Shown one piece after another: positions 1 to 6,368 of a stretch of 6,613 nucleotides of DNA (position 1 is its first letter; each line of letters opens with the position of its first letter). Location: positions 1 through 6,613 of the forward strand of contig JACMOT010000384.1 of the NCBI GenBank assembly GCA_014377915.1, given 5' to 3'. The notes under the pieces are model-generated. The model saw nothing but the letters and a program-made list of their open reading frames with translations, made no database searches and was not told the origin of the DNA. The position numbers were made by a program, and so were the translations under genes. Source of the DNA: Tardiphaga sp. GTDB taxonomy: Bacteria > Pseudomonadota > Alphaproteobacteria > Rhizobiales > Xanthobacteraceae.

Positions 1-150
1 CTGAATATCGTCAGGAAAATCGCCATGAATCTGCTGCGTCTGCATCCTCTGAAACGCAGCTTGCCGAAAAAACGACTGCAAGCCTGTCTGAACAACGACT
101 ATCTTGCCGAGGTGATGGGGCTTTCGATTCGAACCTCACTCATATCGTAA
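1..150 (+). CDS. ISAs1-family transposase, C-terminal fragment (5' part outside window)
   Basis: An open frame runs from base 1 to a TAA at 148-150 and encodes the last 49 residues of a larger protein; the start lies left of the window. The segment begins LNIVRKIAMNLLR and continues with a basic patch (SLPKKR) and then NNDYLAEVMG. This follows the ending of ISAs1 / H-repeat-associated DDE transposases: a helix of the form N-x-x-R-x-I-A-x-N-L-L-R, then K-x-S-L-x-x-K-R, then a D-Y-L motif. The catalytic acidic residues lie upstream and are not visible, so activity cannot be judged. By hand count this stretch is about 49% GC, against roughly 63% in a 60-base sample of the neighbouring amidase gene, which fits an acquired element. 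It converges on the amidase with only 11 bases between the two stop codons. The family call rests on recognised motifs in a short fragment. Confidence 0.75.
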   Translation: MNIVRKIAMNLLRLHPLKRSLPKKRLQACLNNDYLAEVMGLSIRTSLIS

Positions 151-188
151 CCCACTAAAATTCAATAAGATTTGATGCGGTGGCCCTG
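1..188 (+). mobile_element. Right end of an ISAs1-like insertion sequence (partial)
   Basis: The transposase tail stops at 150, and ISAs1-type elements usually end within a few tens of bases of the transposase stop. Read on the minus strand from 188, the sequence is CAGGGCCACCGCATCAAATC, which I judge a plausible terminal inverted repeat for this family (C-A-G-G-G start). That would put the IS boundary between 188 and 189. The left end lies outside the window, so neither the matching inverted repeat nor a target-site duplication can be checked; on this model the duplicated bases would begin at 189 (gtgcatcg...). The transposase tail is seen directly. The exact boundary is inferred. Confidence 0.5.
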
Positions 189-1469
189 GTGCATCGAGCG
201 CGCCGCTTGTAGCAGCTCGCTATCATGATCGAATCGGCCGATGACCTGTACTCCGACCGGCAAGCCGTTCGCTCCCTTGGCGAACGGCAGGTGGATACAG
301 GGCAGGCCCAGCAGGGTCCACATACGGCAAAACACCGGATCACCTGAGCGGTCGATCCCGGCTGGCGCCACGCCGACCGTACTCGGCGCGATGAGCACAT
401 CGTGCTTTTCGAAACAAGCGTCGATCGCAACCCGTGCCCGCACTGCGGCCACCAGATTTTCCTGGTGCCGTGCCGGGCTGATGCGGGCGCCAGCATCGAG
501 CAATGTGATCAGGGCGGCACTGAGCAGCGCCGGATGATTCAACCGCTCTGCTGCCAGATTTGCAGCCGCCTCGAAGGCCATGATGTCGATCTGCAGTTGC
601 ATGGCCGACGACTGCATGGCGGGCAGCACACAGTCTGCCAGCACCGCGCCGGCACCGGCGAGTTGGCGTGCGCCCTGCTCCAGCGCGGCGACGCTGTCGG
701 CATCGGCGTATTCCCATTCAAAGGTACGGCACAGGCCGATGCGCAGCGCCGGCATCGGCGTTGCCTCATCGGGCAGCGCCAGGCGCCCGTCGCCAGTGAT
801 GACTTCCGCGAACAGGGCCGCATCCGCCACCGAGCGGGCGAACACGCCGATCGTGTCGAGTGACTCCGACAGATTCTTGACGCCGGCGCGCGAGCTGCTG
901 CCGAAGCTCGGCTTGAACCCGACCACGCCGCAGAATGCCGCCGGCCGGATGACCGACGCTGCCGTCTGGGTGCCGAAAGCCAGCGGCACCATGCAATCGG
1001 CGACGGCGGCAGCGGACCCGCTCGACGAGCCACCCGGTGTATGCCCGGCGCGATGGGGGTTGTGCGTTTTACCAGGATGAAAAGTGGCGAACTCGGTGGT
1101 GACCGTCTTGCCGAGCACGATTGCGCCCGCCGCACGGCAGCGTGCGACCACCGCGGCATCGCCCATCGACTGGTGCCCGGAATAGATCGGCGAGCCGTAG
1201 GCGCTGGGCATGTCCGATGTGTCGAAGAGATCCTTGACGCCGATCGGCAGACCATGCAGAGGACCCCGGATGGCGCCGCGATCGAGTGCCCTGGCCTGCG
1301 CCAGCGCCAGGTCGGGTGCGAGGTGGGTCCAGGCCTGGACGGTCGGCTCGCGCGCTTCGATGCGCGCCAGGCAATCCCGCAACACCTGCTCGGCACTGAT
1401 CTCGCGGCGCTGCAGCAGCCGCGCCAGGGAGGTGGCGTCGAGTTCGTTGAGGCGGCCGGGCGGATTCAT
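162..1469 (-). CDS. Amidase-signature family hydrolase (C-terminus probably altered by an IS)
   Basis: A 435-residue cytoplasmic hydrolase of the amidase-signature family, which cleaves carboxamides through a Lys-Ser-Ser triad. Visible are Lys79 in IGVKD, the glycine/serine-rich stretch PGGSSSGS with Ser148 as the cis-Ser, and Ser172 in GTQTAASVIRPAAFCG as the nucleophile. The 24-residue spacing of the two serines equals that in fatty acid amide hydrolase (217/241). The usual GTDTGGSIR reads GTQTAASVI here. A conserved C-terminal block LPVGVQVIGR (403-412) follows. I chose the ATG at 1469 because it overlaps the stop of the M20 gene as ATGA and opens a normal N-terminus (LNELDATSLARLLQRREIS). 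A frame extending 107 codons upstream only shadows the M20 gene. No good Shine-Dalgarno is present, so coupled translation is likely. The last eight residues (QGHRIKSY) seem to come from the adjoining IS. The substrate is unknown. It does not look like GatA, because no gatB or gatC is nearby and the context is transport. Confidence 0.9.
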   Translation of the reverse strand: MNPPGRLNELDATSLARLLQRREISAEQVLRDCLARIEAREPTVQAWTHLAPDLALAQARALDRGAIRGPLHGLPIGVKDLFDTSDMPSAYGSPIYSGHQSMGDAAVVARCRAAGAIVLGKTVTTEFATFHPGKTHNPHRAGHTPGGSSSGSAAAVADCMVPLAFGTQTAASVIRPAAFCGVVGFKPSFGSSSRAGVKNLSESLDTIGVFARSVADAALFAEVITGDGRLALPDEATPMPALRIGLCRTFEWEYADADSVAALEQGARQLAGAGAVLADCVLPAMQSSAMQLQIDIMAFEAAANLAAERLNHPALLSAALITLLDAGARISPARHQENLVAAVRARVAIDACFEKHDVLIAPSTVGVAPAGIDRSGDPVFCRMWTLLGLPCIHLPFAKGANGLPVGVQVIGRFDHDSELLQAARSMHQGHRIKSY

Positions 1470-2626
1470 TTGCACCACGCCAGGATGATGTCGCGATACA
1501 GCTGCTCGGCTTGCGCGATGCGTTCGACGTAGCAGTACTCGTCGGTCTGGTGCGCCATCTGCGGCTCGCCGGGCCCGAGGATGACTGTCGGCGGATTGCC
1601 CATCGGCGCTCGCAAGGCTGCCGCATCGGTGAAGTAGGGCACCGTCTTGGGCAGCAGCGGCTGCTCGAAATGCACCTGGCACAGCGCCGTCACGCTCTGC
1701 ATCCACGGATCGTCCGGCGGCGTGTAGACGCTGGCCACGTCGAGCAGCGTGGTCAGCGCGATCTGGTCGCCCAGCCGGTGGCACAGGCAACCCCAGATCT
1801 GCCGGTGGTCCTGGCCGGCGACGGTGCGAATGTCAATGGCGATCTCGGCCGCATCGGGTACCGAATTGATGTTGAGGCCGCCGCGTGCGGTGCCGACGTT
1901 CAGGCTGCCCTGTCCCATCAATGCATGCGGTTCGGTGCCGAAGTCGAAGTTCTCCAGAGCCAGCGCCGCGCGGGCGATCTTGTAGATGGCATTGTCACCG
2001 CGCTCGGGCATCGAGCCATGCGCTGTCACGCCGGTGGCCGCAGCCTTGATCCAGAACGCGCCCTTGTGGCCGACCAGCGGCTCGTTGGAGGTCGGCTCGG
2101 CCACCACCAGCGCGCCGGCGGTACCAAGGACTTCAGCGGCATCGTCGCGGTTGACGAGGTCGAACGCGCCTTCGCAGCCGGTCTCCTCGCCGGCCGTGAT
2201 GACCAGCGTGACGCCGGCGGTATCGCGGATTCGATCGGCCAGCGCGATCGCGGCGACCGTGAAGGCGGCGACACCGCTCTTCATGTCGCTGGAACCGCGT
2301 CCATAGAGCTTGCCGTCGGCGATCTCGGCGCCGAACGGCGAATGGGTCCACGGCACCGAGCCCAGCGGGACGACGTCGACATGGCCGGTAAAGCAGATCG
2401 GCGCCTTGTCGGGCGAGCCGCCGATGCGCGCGATAAGCGTGCTGCGCCGCGCAGCGAACTCGACCAGCCGGCACTCGTATCCGGCGGCAGTCAGCAGACC
2501 CGCCAGGTAGTGCGTGCACTGATCCTCGTTGCCCGGCGGGTTGACGGTATCCATGCGCAACAGGATGCGGGTGAGTTCAAGCGCATCCGGTACGGCGCTG
2601 GCGTTGCTGTTCAATTGTGCAGACAT
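1466..2626 (-). CDS. M20-family metallohydrolase (ArgE/DapE-like deacylase or peptidase)
   Basis: A 386-residue zinc-dependent hydrolase of the M20 (ArgE/DapE/CPG2) family, whose members remove N-acyl groups from amino acids or cut dipeptides. All expected residues are visible: His82 and Asp84 in TGHVDVVPLG, bridging Asp114 in YGRGSSDMKSG, Glu147-Glu148 in TAGEETG (catalytic base and metal ligand), Glu177 in VAEPT, and His359 in MAHQTDEY. GVTAHGS (199-205) marks the inserted dimerisation domain, with its conserved His203. The length is normal for the family, so the enzyme looks intact. I chose the ATG at 2626 over an in-frame TTG at 2641 that would add five residues: the ATG has a weak GAG-type ribosome site about 7 nt upstream, and the TTG sits almost on the livF stop. 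It follows livF by 18 nt and overlaps the amidase by 4 nt. ArgE, DapE and glutamate carboxypeptidase activities cannot be told apart here. A housekeeping biosynthetic role is unlikely given the transporter operon. Confidence 0.9.
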   Translation of the reverse strand: MSAQLNSNASAVPDALELTRILLRMDTVNPPGNEDQCTHYLAGLLTAAGYECRLVEFAARRSTLIARIGGSPDKAPICFTGHVDVVPLGSVPWTHSPFGAEIADGKLYGRGSSDMKSGVAAFTVAAIALADRIRDTAGVTLVITAGEETGCEGAFDLVNRDDAAEVLGTAGALVVAEPTSNEPLVGHKGAFWIKAAATGVTAHGSMPERGDNAIYKIARAALALENFDFGTEPHALMGQGSLNVGTARGGLNINSVPDAAEIAIDIRTVAGQDHRQIWGCLCHRLGDQIALTTLLDVASVYTPPDDPWMQSVTALCQVHFEQPLLPKTVPYFTDAAALRAPMGNPPTVILGPGEPQMAHQTDEYCYVERIAQAEQLYRDIILAWCK

Positions 2627-2644
2627 CGTGGTCTCGGTCAATGG

Positions 2645-3352
2645 TTAGCCAAAATACGCGGCGCGGACTTCTTCGTTTTCGGCCAGCGCCTGGGCACTGC
2701 CTTCGGCGACCAGGCGGCCCTGCGCCAGCACGTAGCCATGATGGGAAATAGCCAGGGTCTGACGCACGTTCTGCTCGACCAGCAACACGGTGATGCCGAG
2801 CTGATTGATGTCGCGGATGATGCGGAAGTTTTCTTTCACGTAGAGCGGCGACAGGCCCAGCGACGGTTCGTCGATGATCAGCAGCGTCGGCTTGGCCATC
2901 AGGCCGCGACCGATCGAGACCATGGCCTGCTCGCCACCCGACATGGTGCCGGCCAGTTGCGCGGTGCGCTCCTTAAGGCGCGGGAACAGCGCATACACTT
3001 CGGCCAGGCGCCGGTTGATCTCGGCGCCGTCGGTTTCCTGGTAGGCGCCAACGCGCAGATTTTCATCGACCGTCATCTTGGAAAAGATCTTGCGGCCTTC
3101 AGGAATGCAGGCGATGCCGCGACCGATCACCTGGTGGGTCGGCAAGCCGAGCAGCGACTTGCCCTGAAAACTGATCTGGCCCTGGTTCGGCGGCGTCAGG
3201 CCCAGAATCGACCGGATCAGGGAGGATTTGCCGGAACCGTTGGAACCCAGGATGCAGGTGATGGTACCGACTTCGACGGTGAGGGAAATCCCGTGCAGCA
3301 CGTCGATGCGGTCATAGGCGGTCTTCACGCCCTCGATCTGTAGCAGGCTCAT
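2645..3352 (-). CDS. livF: LivF-type ABC transporter ATP-binding protein
   Basis: A 235-residue cytoplasmic ATPase, one of the two nucleotide-binding subunits of a branched-chain/hydrophobic amino acid (HAAT) importer; E. coli LivF is 237 residues. Visible motifs are Walker A GSNGSGKS (36-43), signature MSGGE (137-141), Walker B LLIIDE (157-162, catalytic Glu162) and D-loop SLGL. The usual switch histidine is replaced by Gln194 in LVEQN, a hallmark of LivF that separates it from LivG. IPEGRKIF (83-90) is also typical of LivF. The ATG at 3352 has a perfect AGGAGG at 3360-3365, spaced 7 nt, and overlaps the livG stop as ATGA. The family assignment is certain. The transported substrate is not. 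Confidence 0.95.
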   Translation of the reverse strand: MSLLQIEGVKTAYDRIDVLHGISLTVEVGTITCILGSNGSGKSSLIRSILGLTPPNQGQISFQGKSLLGLPTHQVIGRGIACIPEGRKIFSKMTVDENLRVGAYQETDGAEINRRLAEVYALFPRLKERTAQLAGTMSGGEQAMVSIGRGLMAKPTLLIIDEPSLGLSPLYVKENFRIIRDINQLGITVLLVEQNVRQTLAISHHGYVLAQGRLVAEGSAQALAENEEVRAAYFG

Positions 3353-4134
3353 GCGGCTGCCTCCTGACCAAGGTAGGCGACCTGGACCTCGGGATCGGCG
3401 GTGATCTCGGCATAGGTCCCCTCGGCGATCTTCTTGCCGTAATTGAGTACCACGCAGCGGTCGGTAATACGCTGGATCACGTTCATTTCGTGCTCGATGA
3501 TGACGATCGAAAATTTTTCCAGGCGGCTGCGCACCTGCATGATGTCGGCCATGAGTTCTGCCGTTTCATCGTGGGTCATGCCGGCCGACGGTTCATCGAG
3601 CAACAGCAGGCGCGGCTGGCTGATCAGGGCGCGGCACAGTTCGACGCGGCGGCGGTCGATCATCGTCAGCGCGCCCGCCGGTTCGAACATCCTGTTTGCC
3701 AGTTCCTGATTGAAGGTGCGCAGCAGCGCCTCAACCAGTTCGACGGTGCGTCGGTATTCGGCACGGAAGGCCTGGCGCCGGAACAGGTTGGCGAACAGGC
3801 CGCGCTGCATGTACTGGTAATTGCCGATGGCAACATTGTCGAAGACCGACATCGTCAACGACAGGCGCGAACGCTGGAATGTACGGGTCACGCCGGCCCG
3901 GTAGACATCCTGCGGTGTCTTGCCGCTGATGTCCTGGCCGTCGAGCAGTACGGTGCCGCCACTGGCCGCATACAGGCCGGTGACGACATTGAAGAAGGTG
4001 GTCTTGCCGGAACCGTTCGGACCCAGCAGGCCGAGGATCTCGCCATCGAACACCGTCAGGTCCAGCGCGTCGAGCGCAGTCAGTCCACCGAAGCGCATCG
4101 TCAGGGCGCTTGCCTGCAAGAGGGTCGCGCTCAT
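3349..4134 (-). CDS. livG: LivG-type ABC transporter ATP-binding protein with a divergent signature motif
   Basis: A 261-residue cytoplasmic ATPase, partner of LivF (E. coli LivG is 255 residues). Visible are Walker A GPNGSGKT (38-45), TRTFQRSRL with the Q-loop glutamine (84-91), Walker B LLLLDE (176-181), D-loop SAGM (183-186) and the switch His215 in IIEHEM. A long helical insert after the Q-loop (about 107-150) and the C-terminal YGKKIAEGT / VQVAYLG block are LivG-specific. The oddity is the ABC signature: where most LivG proteins read LSYGQ or a close variant, this one reads LTMID (156-160) followed by RRRVELCRAL, so the core serine and glycines are missing. I chose the ATG at 4134 because it has a strong purine-rich ribosome site and overlaps the livM stop as ATGA. 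The frame stays open 58 codons further upstream, but that part is out-of-frame livM sequence. Confidence 0.95.
   Translation of the reverse strand: MSATLLQASALTMRFGGLTALDALDLTVFDGEILGLLGPNGSGKTTFFNVVTGLYAASGGTVLLDGQDISGKTPQDVYRAGVTRTFQRSRLSLTMSVFDNVAIGNYQYMQRGLFANLFRRQAFRAEYRRTVELVEALLRTFNQELANRMFEPAGALTMIDRRRVELCRALISQPRLLLLDEPSAGMTHDETAELMADIMQVRSRLEKFSIVIIEHEMNVIQRITDRCVVLNYGKKIAEGTYAEITADPEVQVAYLGQEAAA
3360..3365 (-). promoter_or_regulatory. Consensus ribosome binding site of livF
   Basis: AGGAGG on the minus strand is a perfect Shine-Dalgarno, 7 nt before the ATG at 3352, and lies inside the last codons of livG. It is the strongest ribosome site in the operon, although livF also overlaps the livG stop. 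Confidence 0.75.
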
Positions 4135-5312
4135 GTCTTGTCCTTCCCCGGGAAATAGGCCCGTACGCCACGCGGCAACAAGCCGGCAGGCCGGAACAGC
4201 AGGATCACGATCACCAGGATGGCATACAGCAGGAAGCGGTACTCCTGGATGAACTGCAGCTTCTCCGGCAGGATCAGGACGATGGCGGCCGCTGGCAGGA
4301 TGCCCCACGGGTTGCCGATGCCGCCGAGGATCAGGATCGAGACCAGGATCAGCGAATCAGCGAACGTAAAATTGTTCGGCGCCACGTAACCGCTCATCAT
4401 CCCGTACAGCGCGCCCGACAGCCCGACCAGGAAATTACCGAGCGTGAAGGCGACGATCTTCCAGCGCGCGATCTGCACGCCGAAGACGGCGGCGGCGACT
4501 TCGTCGGTACGCACCATGTCCATCGACAGCCCGATCCAGGAGCGCTCGAGGCGGCGCACCAGAACGAACGCCACCACGCACAGCAACAGGGTCAGGACGA
4601 CGTAGTTGGCGTAGAACGAGATCTCGAAGTCGCCGATCGTCATGTTGTCGCTCAGGACCCAGCCGAAGATCTTCATGCCCGGAATTTTCAAGCCCTGCGG
4701 CCCACCCAGCGTGTCGTTGACTTCCAAAAAATTCTTGAACAGGATGCCGAAGGCGATCGTCACCAGCGCCGCGTAGTGTCCACGCGTGCGCAGCACCGGC
4801 AGGATCAGCAGCGAGCCGATGATGGCGGCCATCAAGCCCCCGACCACCAGGATCGCGAGATGTGGCAGTGCGCTGTGGGTACTGAGTACCGCCGCCGTGT
4901 AGCTGCCCACGCCGAAGAATGCCGCACCTGCAAAATTGACGATGCCGCAATAACCGAGCTGGATGTTCAAGCCCAGTCCCACCACCGCATACAGCAGCAG
5001 GGTGGCCAGCAGCAGCAAGGCAAAGTGGGTCTCGTGGAACGCCAGCAGCAGAACCAGCACACCGGCCACGCACCCGCCGCCAAGCAGGCGCGGCGACGCA
5101 GTCACCGCGCGCCGCAGCGGATCGAGCAGGCCCATGCGCGGTATCGCGATGGCGGCGACTGCCGCTACCGCAAACAGGCTGATGACCTCGACCTGCGTCT
5201 CTGCATGCAGCACGGCCCAGGCATAGAGCGTCATCAACGCCATGGTGCAAAGTATCAGCGCGGCGGGAAATTTCTCCAGCATGGCAAATCTGTTTCCTGT
5301 CTTGTCGCGCAT
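4131..5312 (-). CDS. livM: LivM-type ABC transporter permease
   Basis: A 393-residue inner-membrane permease of the BPD_transp_2 family (E. coli LivM is 425 residues). It pairs with LivH to form the channel. Hydrophobic segments lie at about 15-34, 43-58 and 78-93 (an N-terminal extension found in LivM but not in LivH), followed by the core from about 97 to 373. Typical landmarks are LNIQLGYCGIVNFAGAAFFG (115-134), LGGPQGL (202-208), the cytoplasmic coupling loop with TDEVAAAVFGV (269-279), and the C-terminal FRPAGLLPRG (373-382). I chose the ATG at 5312, two bases after the livH stop, because of the GAAAGAG ribosome site 7 nt upstream. A TTG at 5318 adds two residues but sits too close to that site. 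An ATG at 5282 is a weaker alternative, with AGGA about 12 nt away. The C-terminal tail is short and basic (FPGKDKT). Confidence 0.93.
   Translation of the reverse strand: MRDKTGNRFAMLEKFPAALILCTMALMTLYAWAVLHAETQVEVISLFAVAAVAAIAIPRMGLLDPLRRAVTASPRLLGGGCVAGVLVLLLAFHETHFALLLLATLLLYAVVGLGLNIQLGYCGIVNFAGAAFFGVGSYTAAVLSTHSALPHLAILVVGGLMAAIIGSLLILPVLRTRGHYAALVTIAFGILFKNFLEVNDTLGGPQGLKIPGMKIFGWVLSDNMTIGDFEISFYANYVVLTLLLCVVAFVLVRRLERSWIGLSMDMVRTDEVAAAVFGVQIARWKIVAFTLGNFLVGLSGALYGMMSGYVAPNNFTFADSLILVSILILGGIGNPWGILPAAAIVLILPEKLQFIQEYRFLLYAILVIVILLFRPAGLLPRGVRAYFPGKDKT
4141..4149 (-). promoter_or_regulatory. Ribosome binding site deciding the livG start
   Basis: GGGGAAGGA on the minus strand lies 6 nt before the ATG at 4134, inside the 3' end of livM. 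It supports this start over the longer open frame that continues upstream. Confidence 0.7.
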
Positions 5313-5314
5313 CG

Positions 5315-6250
5315 TCAAACTCTTTCGCTGCTACGTTCTGCGATCAGCCCGGTCGGCTTCCAGCCGATCAGGACGATCACGATGGCAAAGGCAAAGACAT
5401 CCTTGTAGGCGCTGGCAATGCCGGGCACGAGTACCGGCAACGCCACGGCACCAATGGTCTGCAGGCCCGCGAACAGGAAGCCGCCCAGGATGGCACCATA
5501 AAAATTGCCGAGGCCGCCGAGGATGGCCGCCGAGAAGCCAATGACCCCCAGCAGCAGGCCGATGTTGAAATTGATCTCGTTGTAATACAGGCCATTCATG
5601 ACGCCAGCCATTGCCGCCAGCGCCGACCCGAGCGCGAAGGTGATCAGCACGACGCGCTCGAAGTGGATCCCCATGACCATCGCCGTCTCGCCATCCTGCG
5701 CGACGGCGCGAATGGCCAGGCCGAGCCGGGTACGCGTGATCAGAAAACGCAGCGCGACGATCGTGGCCAGACCCGACAGCAGCAGGATCAAGCTATCGGC
5801 ACGCAGGTTGAAGCCACCGATTGCCAGCTCGGCGCTGGGCAAGAGATGCGGAAACGGCTTGGGATTGGAGCCATTCGGATAAAACAGCCGCACCGCTTCG
5901 CGCAGGGCCAGGCCCAGCATCAGCGTGACCAGCAGCGTGTTGATGGGCGGCGCATTCTTCAACGGCAGCACCAGGTATTTCGCCACCAGCGCACCGATCG
6001 CCGAAACCACTGCGATCGACACGATCAGCATCAGCAACAGCTGCAGCCAGGGATTGACGATACCGATGGCCTGCGCGCCGAGATAGGTGGCCAGCGCAGC
6101 GAATGCGCCGACCATCAGCACGTCGCCATGCGAGAACTTGATGATGTCGAGGACACCGAAAAACAGCGTAAAACCGACCGCCACCATTGCGTAAATCATC
6201 CCGAGCATCAGCCCGTTGATGATGTATTGACTCAGAATTTCCAGACTCAT
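5315..6250 (-). CDS. livH: LivH-type ABC transporter permease
   Basis: A 311-residue inner-membrane permease of the BPD_transp_2 family (E. coli LivH is 308 residues). It is the partner of LivM in a HAAT-type importer. The N-terminus, INGLMLGMIYAMVAVGFTLF (11-30) then FGVLDIIKFSHGDVLMVGAF, is the classic LivH opening. The cytoplasmic coupling loop RTRLGLAIRAVAQDGETAMV plus MGI (173-195) contacts the ATPases. GFSAAILGGLGNFYGAILGG (238-257) and the C-terminal WKPTGLI are also typical. About eight hydrophobic segments can be picked out by eye. The ATG at 6250 is supported by AAAGG at 6257-6261, six bases upstream. The gene follows the binding-protein gene after a 117-nt gap with a hairpin, and it runs into livM with only 2 nt between stop and start. 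Confidence 0.95.
   Translation of the reverse strand: MSLEILSQYIINGLMLGMIYAMVAVGFTLFFGVLDIIKFSHGDVLMVGAFAALATYLGAQAIGIVNPWLQLLLMLIVSIAVVSAIGALVAKYLVLPLKNAPPINTLLVTLMLGLALREAVRLFYPNGSNPKPFPHLLPSAELAIGGFNLRADSLILLLSGLATIVALRFLITRTRLGLAIRAVAQDGETAMVMGIHFERVVLITFALGSALAAMAGVMNGLYYNEINFNIGLLLGVIGFSAAILGGLGNFYGAILGGFLFAGLQTIGAVALPVLVPGIASAYKDVFAFAIVIVLIGWKPTGLIAERSSERV
5320..5326 (-). promoter_or_regulatory. Ribosome binding site deciding the livM start
   Basis: GAAAGAG on the minus strand lies inside the last codons of livH, with 7 nt to the ATG at 5312. It would be only 1 nt from the alternative TTG at 5318, so it favours the ATG. Confidence 0.6.
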
Positions 6251-6276
6251 GCAGCGCCTTTACCGGGGAAATGGCA

Positions 6277-6311
6277 GGCGGCGCCGGTGCATCAAGTGCA
6301 CCTGCGCCGCC
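6277..6311 (-). promoter_or_regulatory. Intercistronic hairpin between binding-protein gene and livH
   Basis: On the minus strand, 15 bases (6311-6297) pair with 15 bases (6291-6277) around a five-base loop CTTGA, with a single A/G mismatch in the stem. The stem is very GC-rich (outer arm GGCGGCGC, inner part GGTGCA). No run of T follows on the transcribed strand, so it is not a standard intrinsic terminator. It ends 15 nt before the livH Shine-Dalgarno. Strong hairpins directly after a binding-protein gene are known in other ABC operons, where they raise the level of the receptor mRNA over the membrane genes. That role is inferred here. Confidence 0.7.
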
Positions 6312-6320
6312 CGAGTGAAA

Positions 6321-6368
6321 TGCCGGCGTTGCCGTAATACCGTTGTAACGTCGTGCCGGCGTTGCCGT
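6321..6368. repeat. Two 15-bp direct repeats at the end of the binding-protein gene
   Basis: TGCCGGCGTTGCCGT occurs exactly at 6321-6335 and again at 6354-6368, a 33-bp period, with 18 bases between. The second copy ends in the first base of the binding-protein stop codon (plus-strand view). Each copy can fold on the minus strand as a small CGGC-AAC-GCCG stem-loop. The spacer contains the short palindrome CGTTGTAACG. Function is unknown. It could be a local duplication, part of an mRNA-processing structure together with the adjacent hairpin, or a scattered genomic repeat. Confidence 0.7.

Noticed and set aside
151..188. Terminator between the converging transposase and amidase genes
   Set aside because: The 11-base gap and flanking bases show no stem of useful length. 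The region is better explained as an IS end.
1470..1790. 107-codon N-terminal extension of the amidase
   Set aside because: It lies entirely within the M20 gene in another frame and lacks any amidase feature. The ATG at 1469 gives a normal amidase start.
2627..2641. TTG start for the M20 gene five codons upstream
   Set aside because: It leaves no room for a ribosome site after the livF stop, while the ATG at 2626 has a usable if weak one. The choice is likely but not certain.
1511..3343. Plus-strand open frame of 610 codons opposite the M20 gene and livF
   Set aside because: It is antisense to two intact genes with full catalytic motifs, its sequence is low in complexity (rich in R, G, A, Q, H, D) with no recognisable domain, and GC-rich coding DNA often leaves such frames open.
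4135..4308. 58-codon N-terminal extension of LivG
   Set aside because: It overlaps livM out of frame and is Pro/Arg/Gly-rich without similarity to ABC ATPases. The ATG at 4134 has a strong ribosome site and a standard N-terminus.
4110..5408. Plus-strand open frame of 432 codons opposite livM
   Set aside because: It is a very Q/H/D/R-rich translation with no domain. This is the expected complement of a hydrophobic membrane-protein gene.
6277..6311. Intrinsic terminator ending transcription after the binding-protein gene
   Set aside because: The stem is strong, but no T-run follows on the transcribed strand and livHMGF must be expressed from the same operon as far as can be seen.
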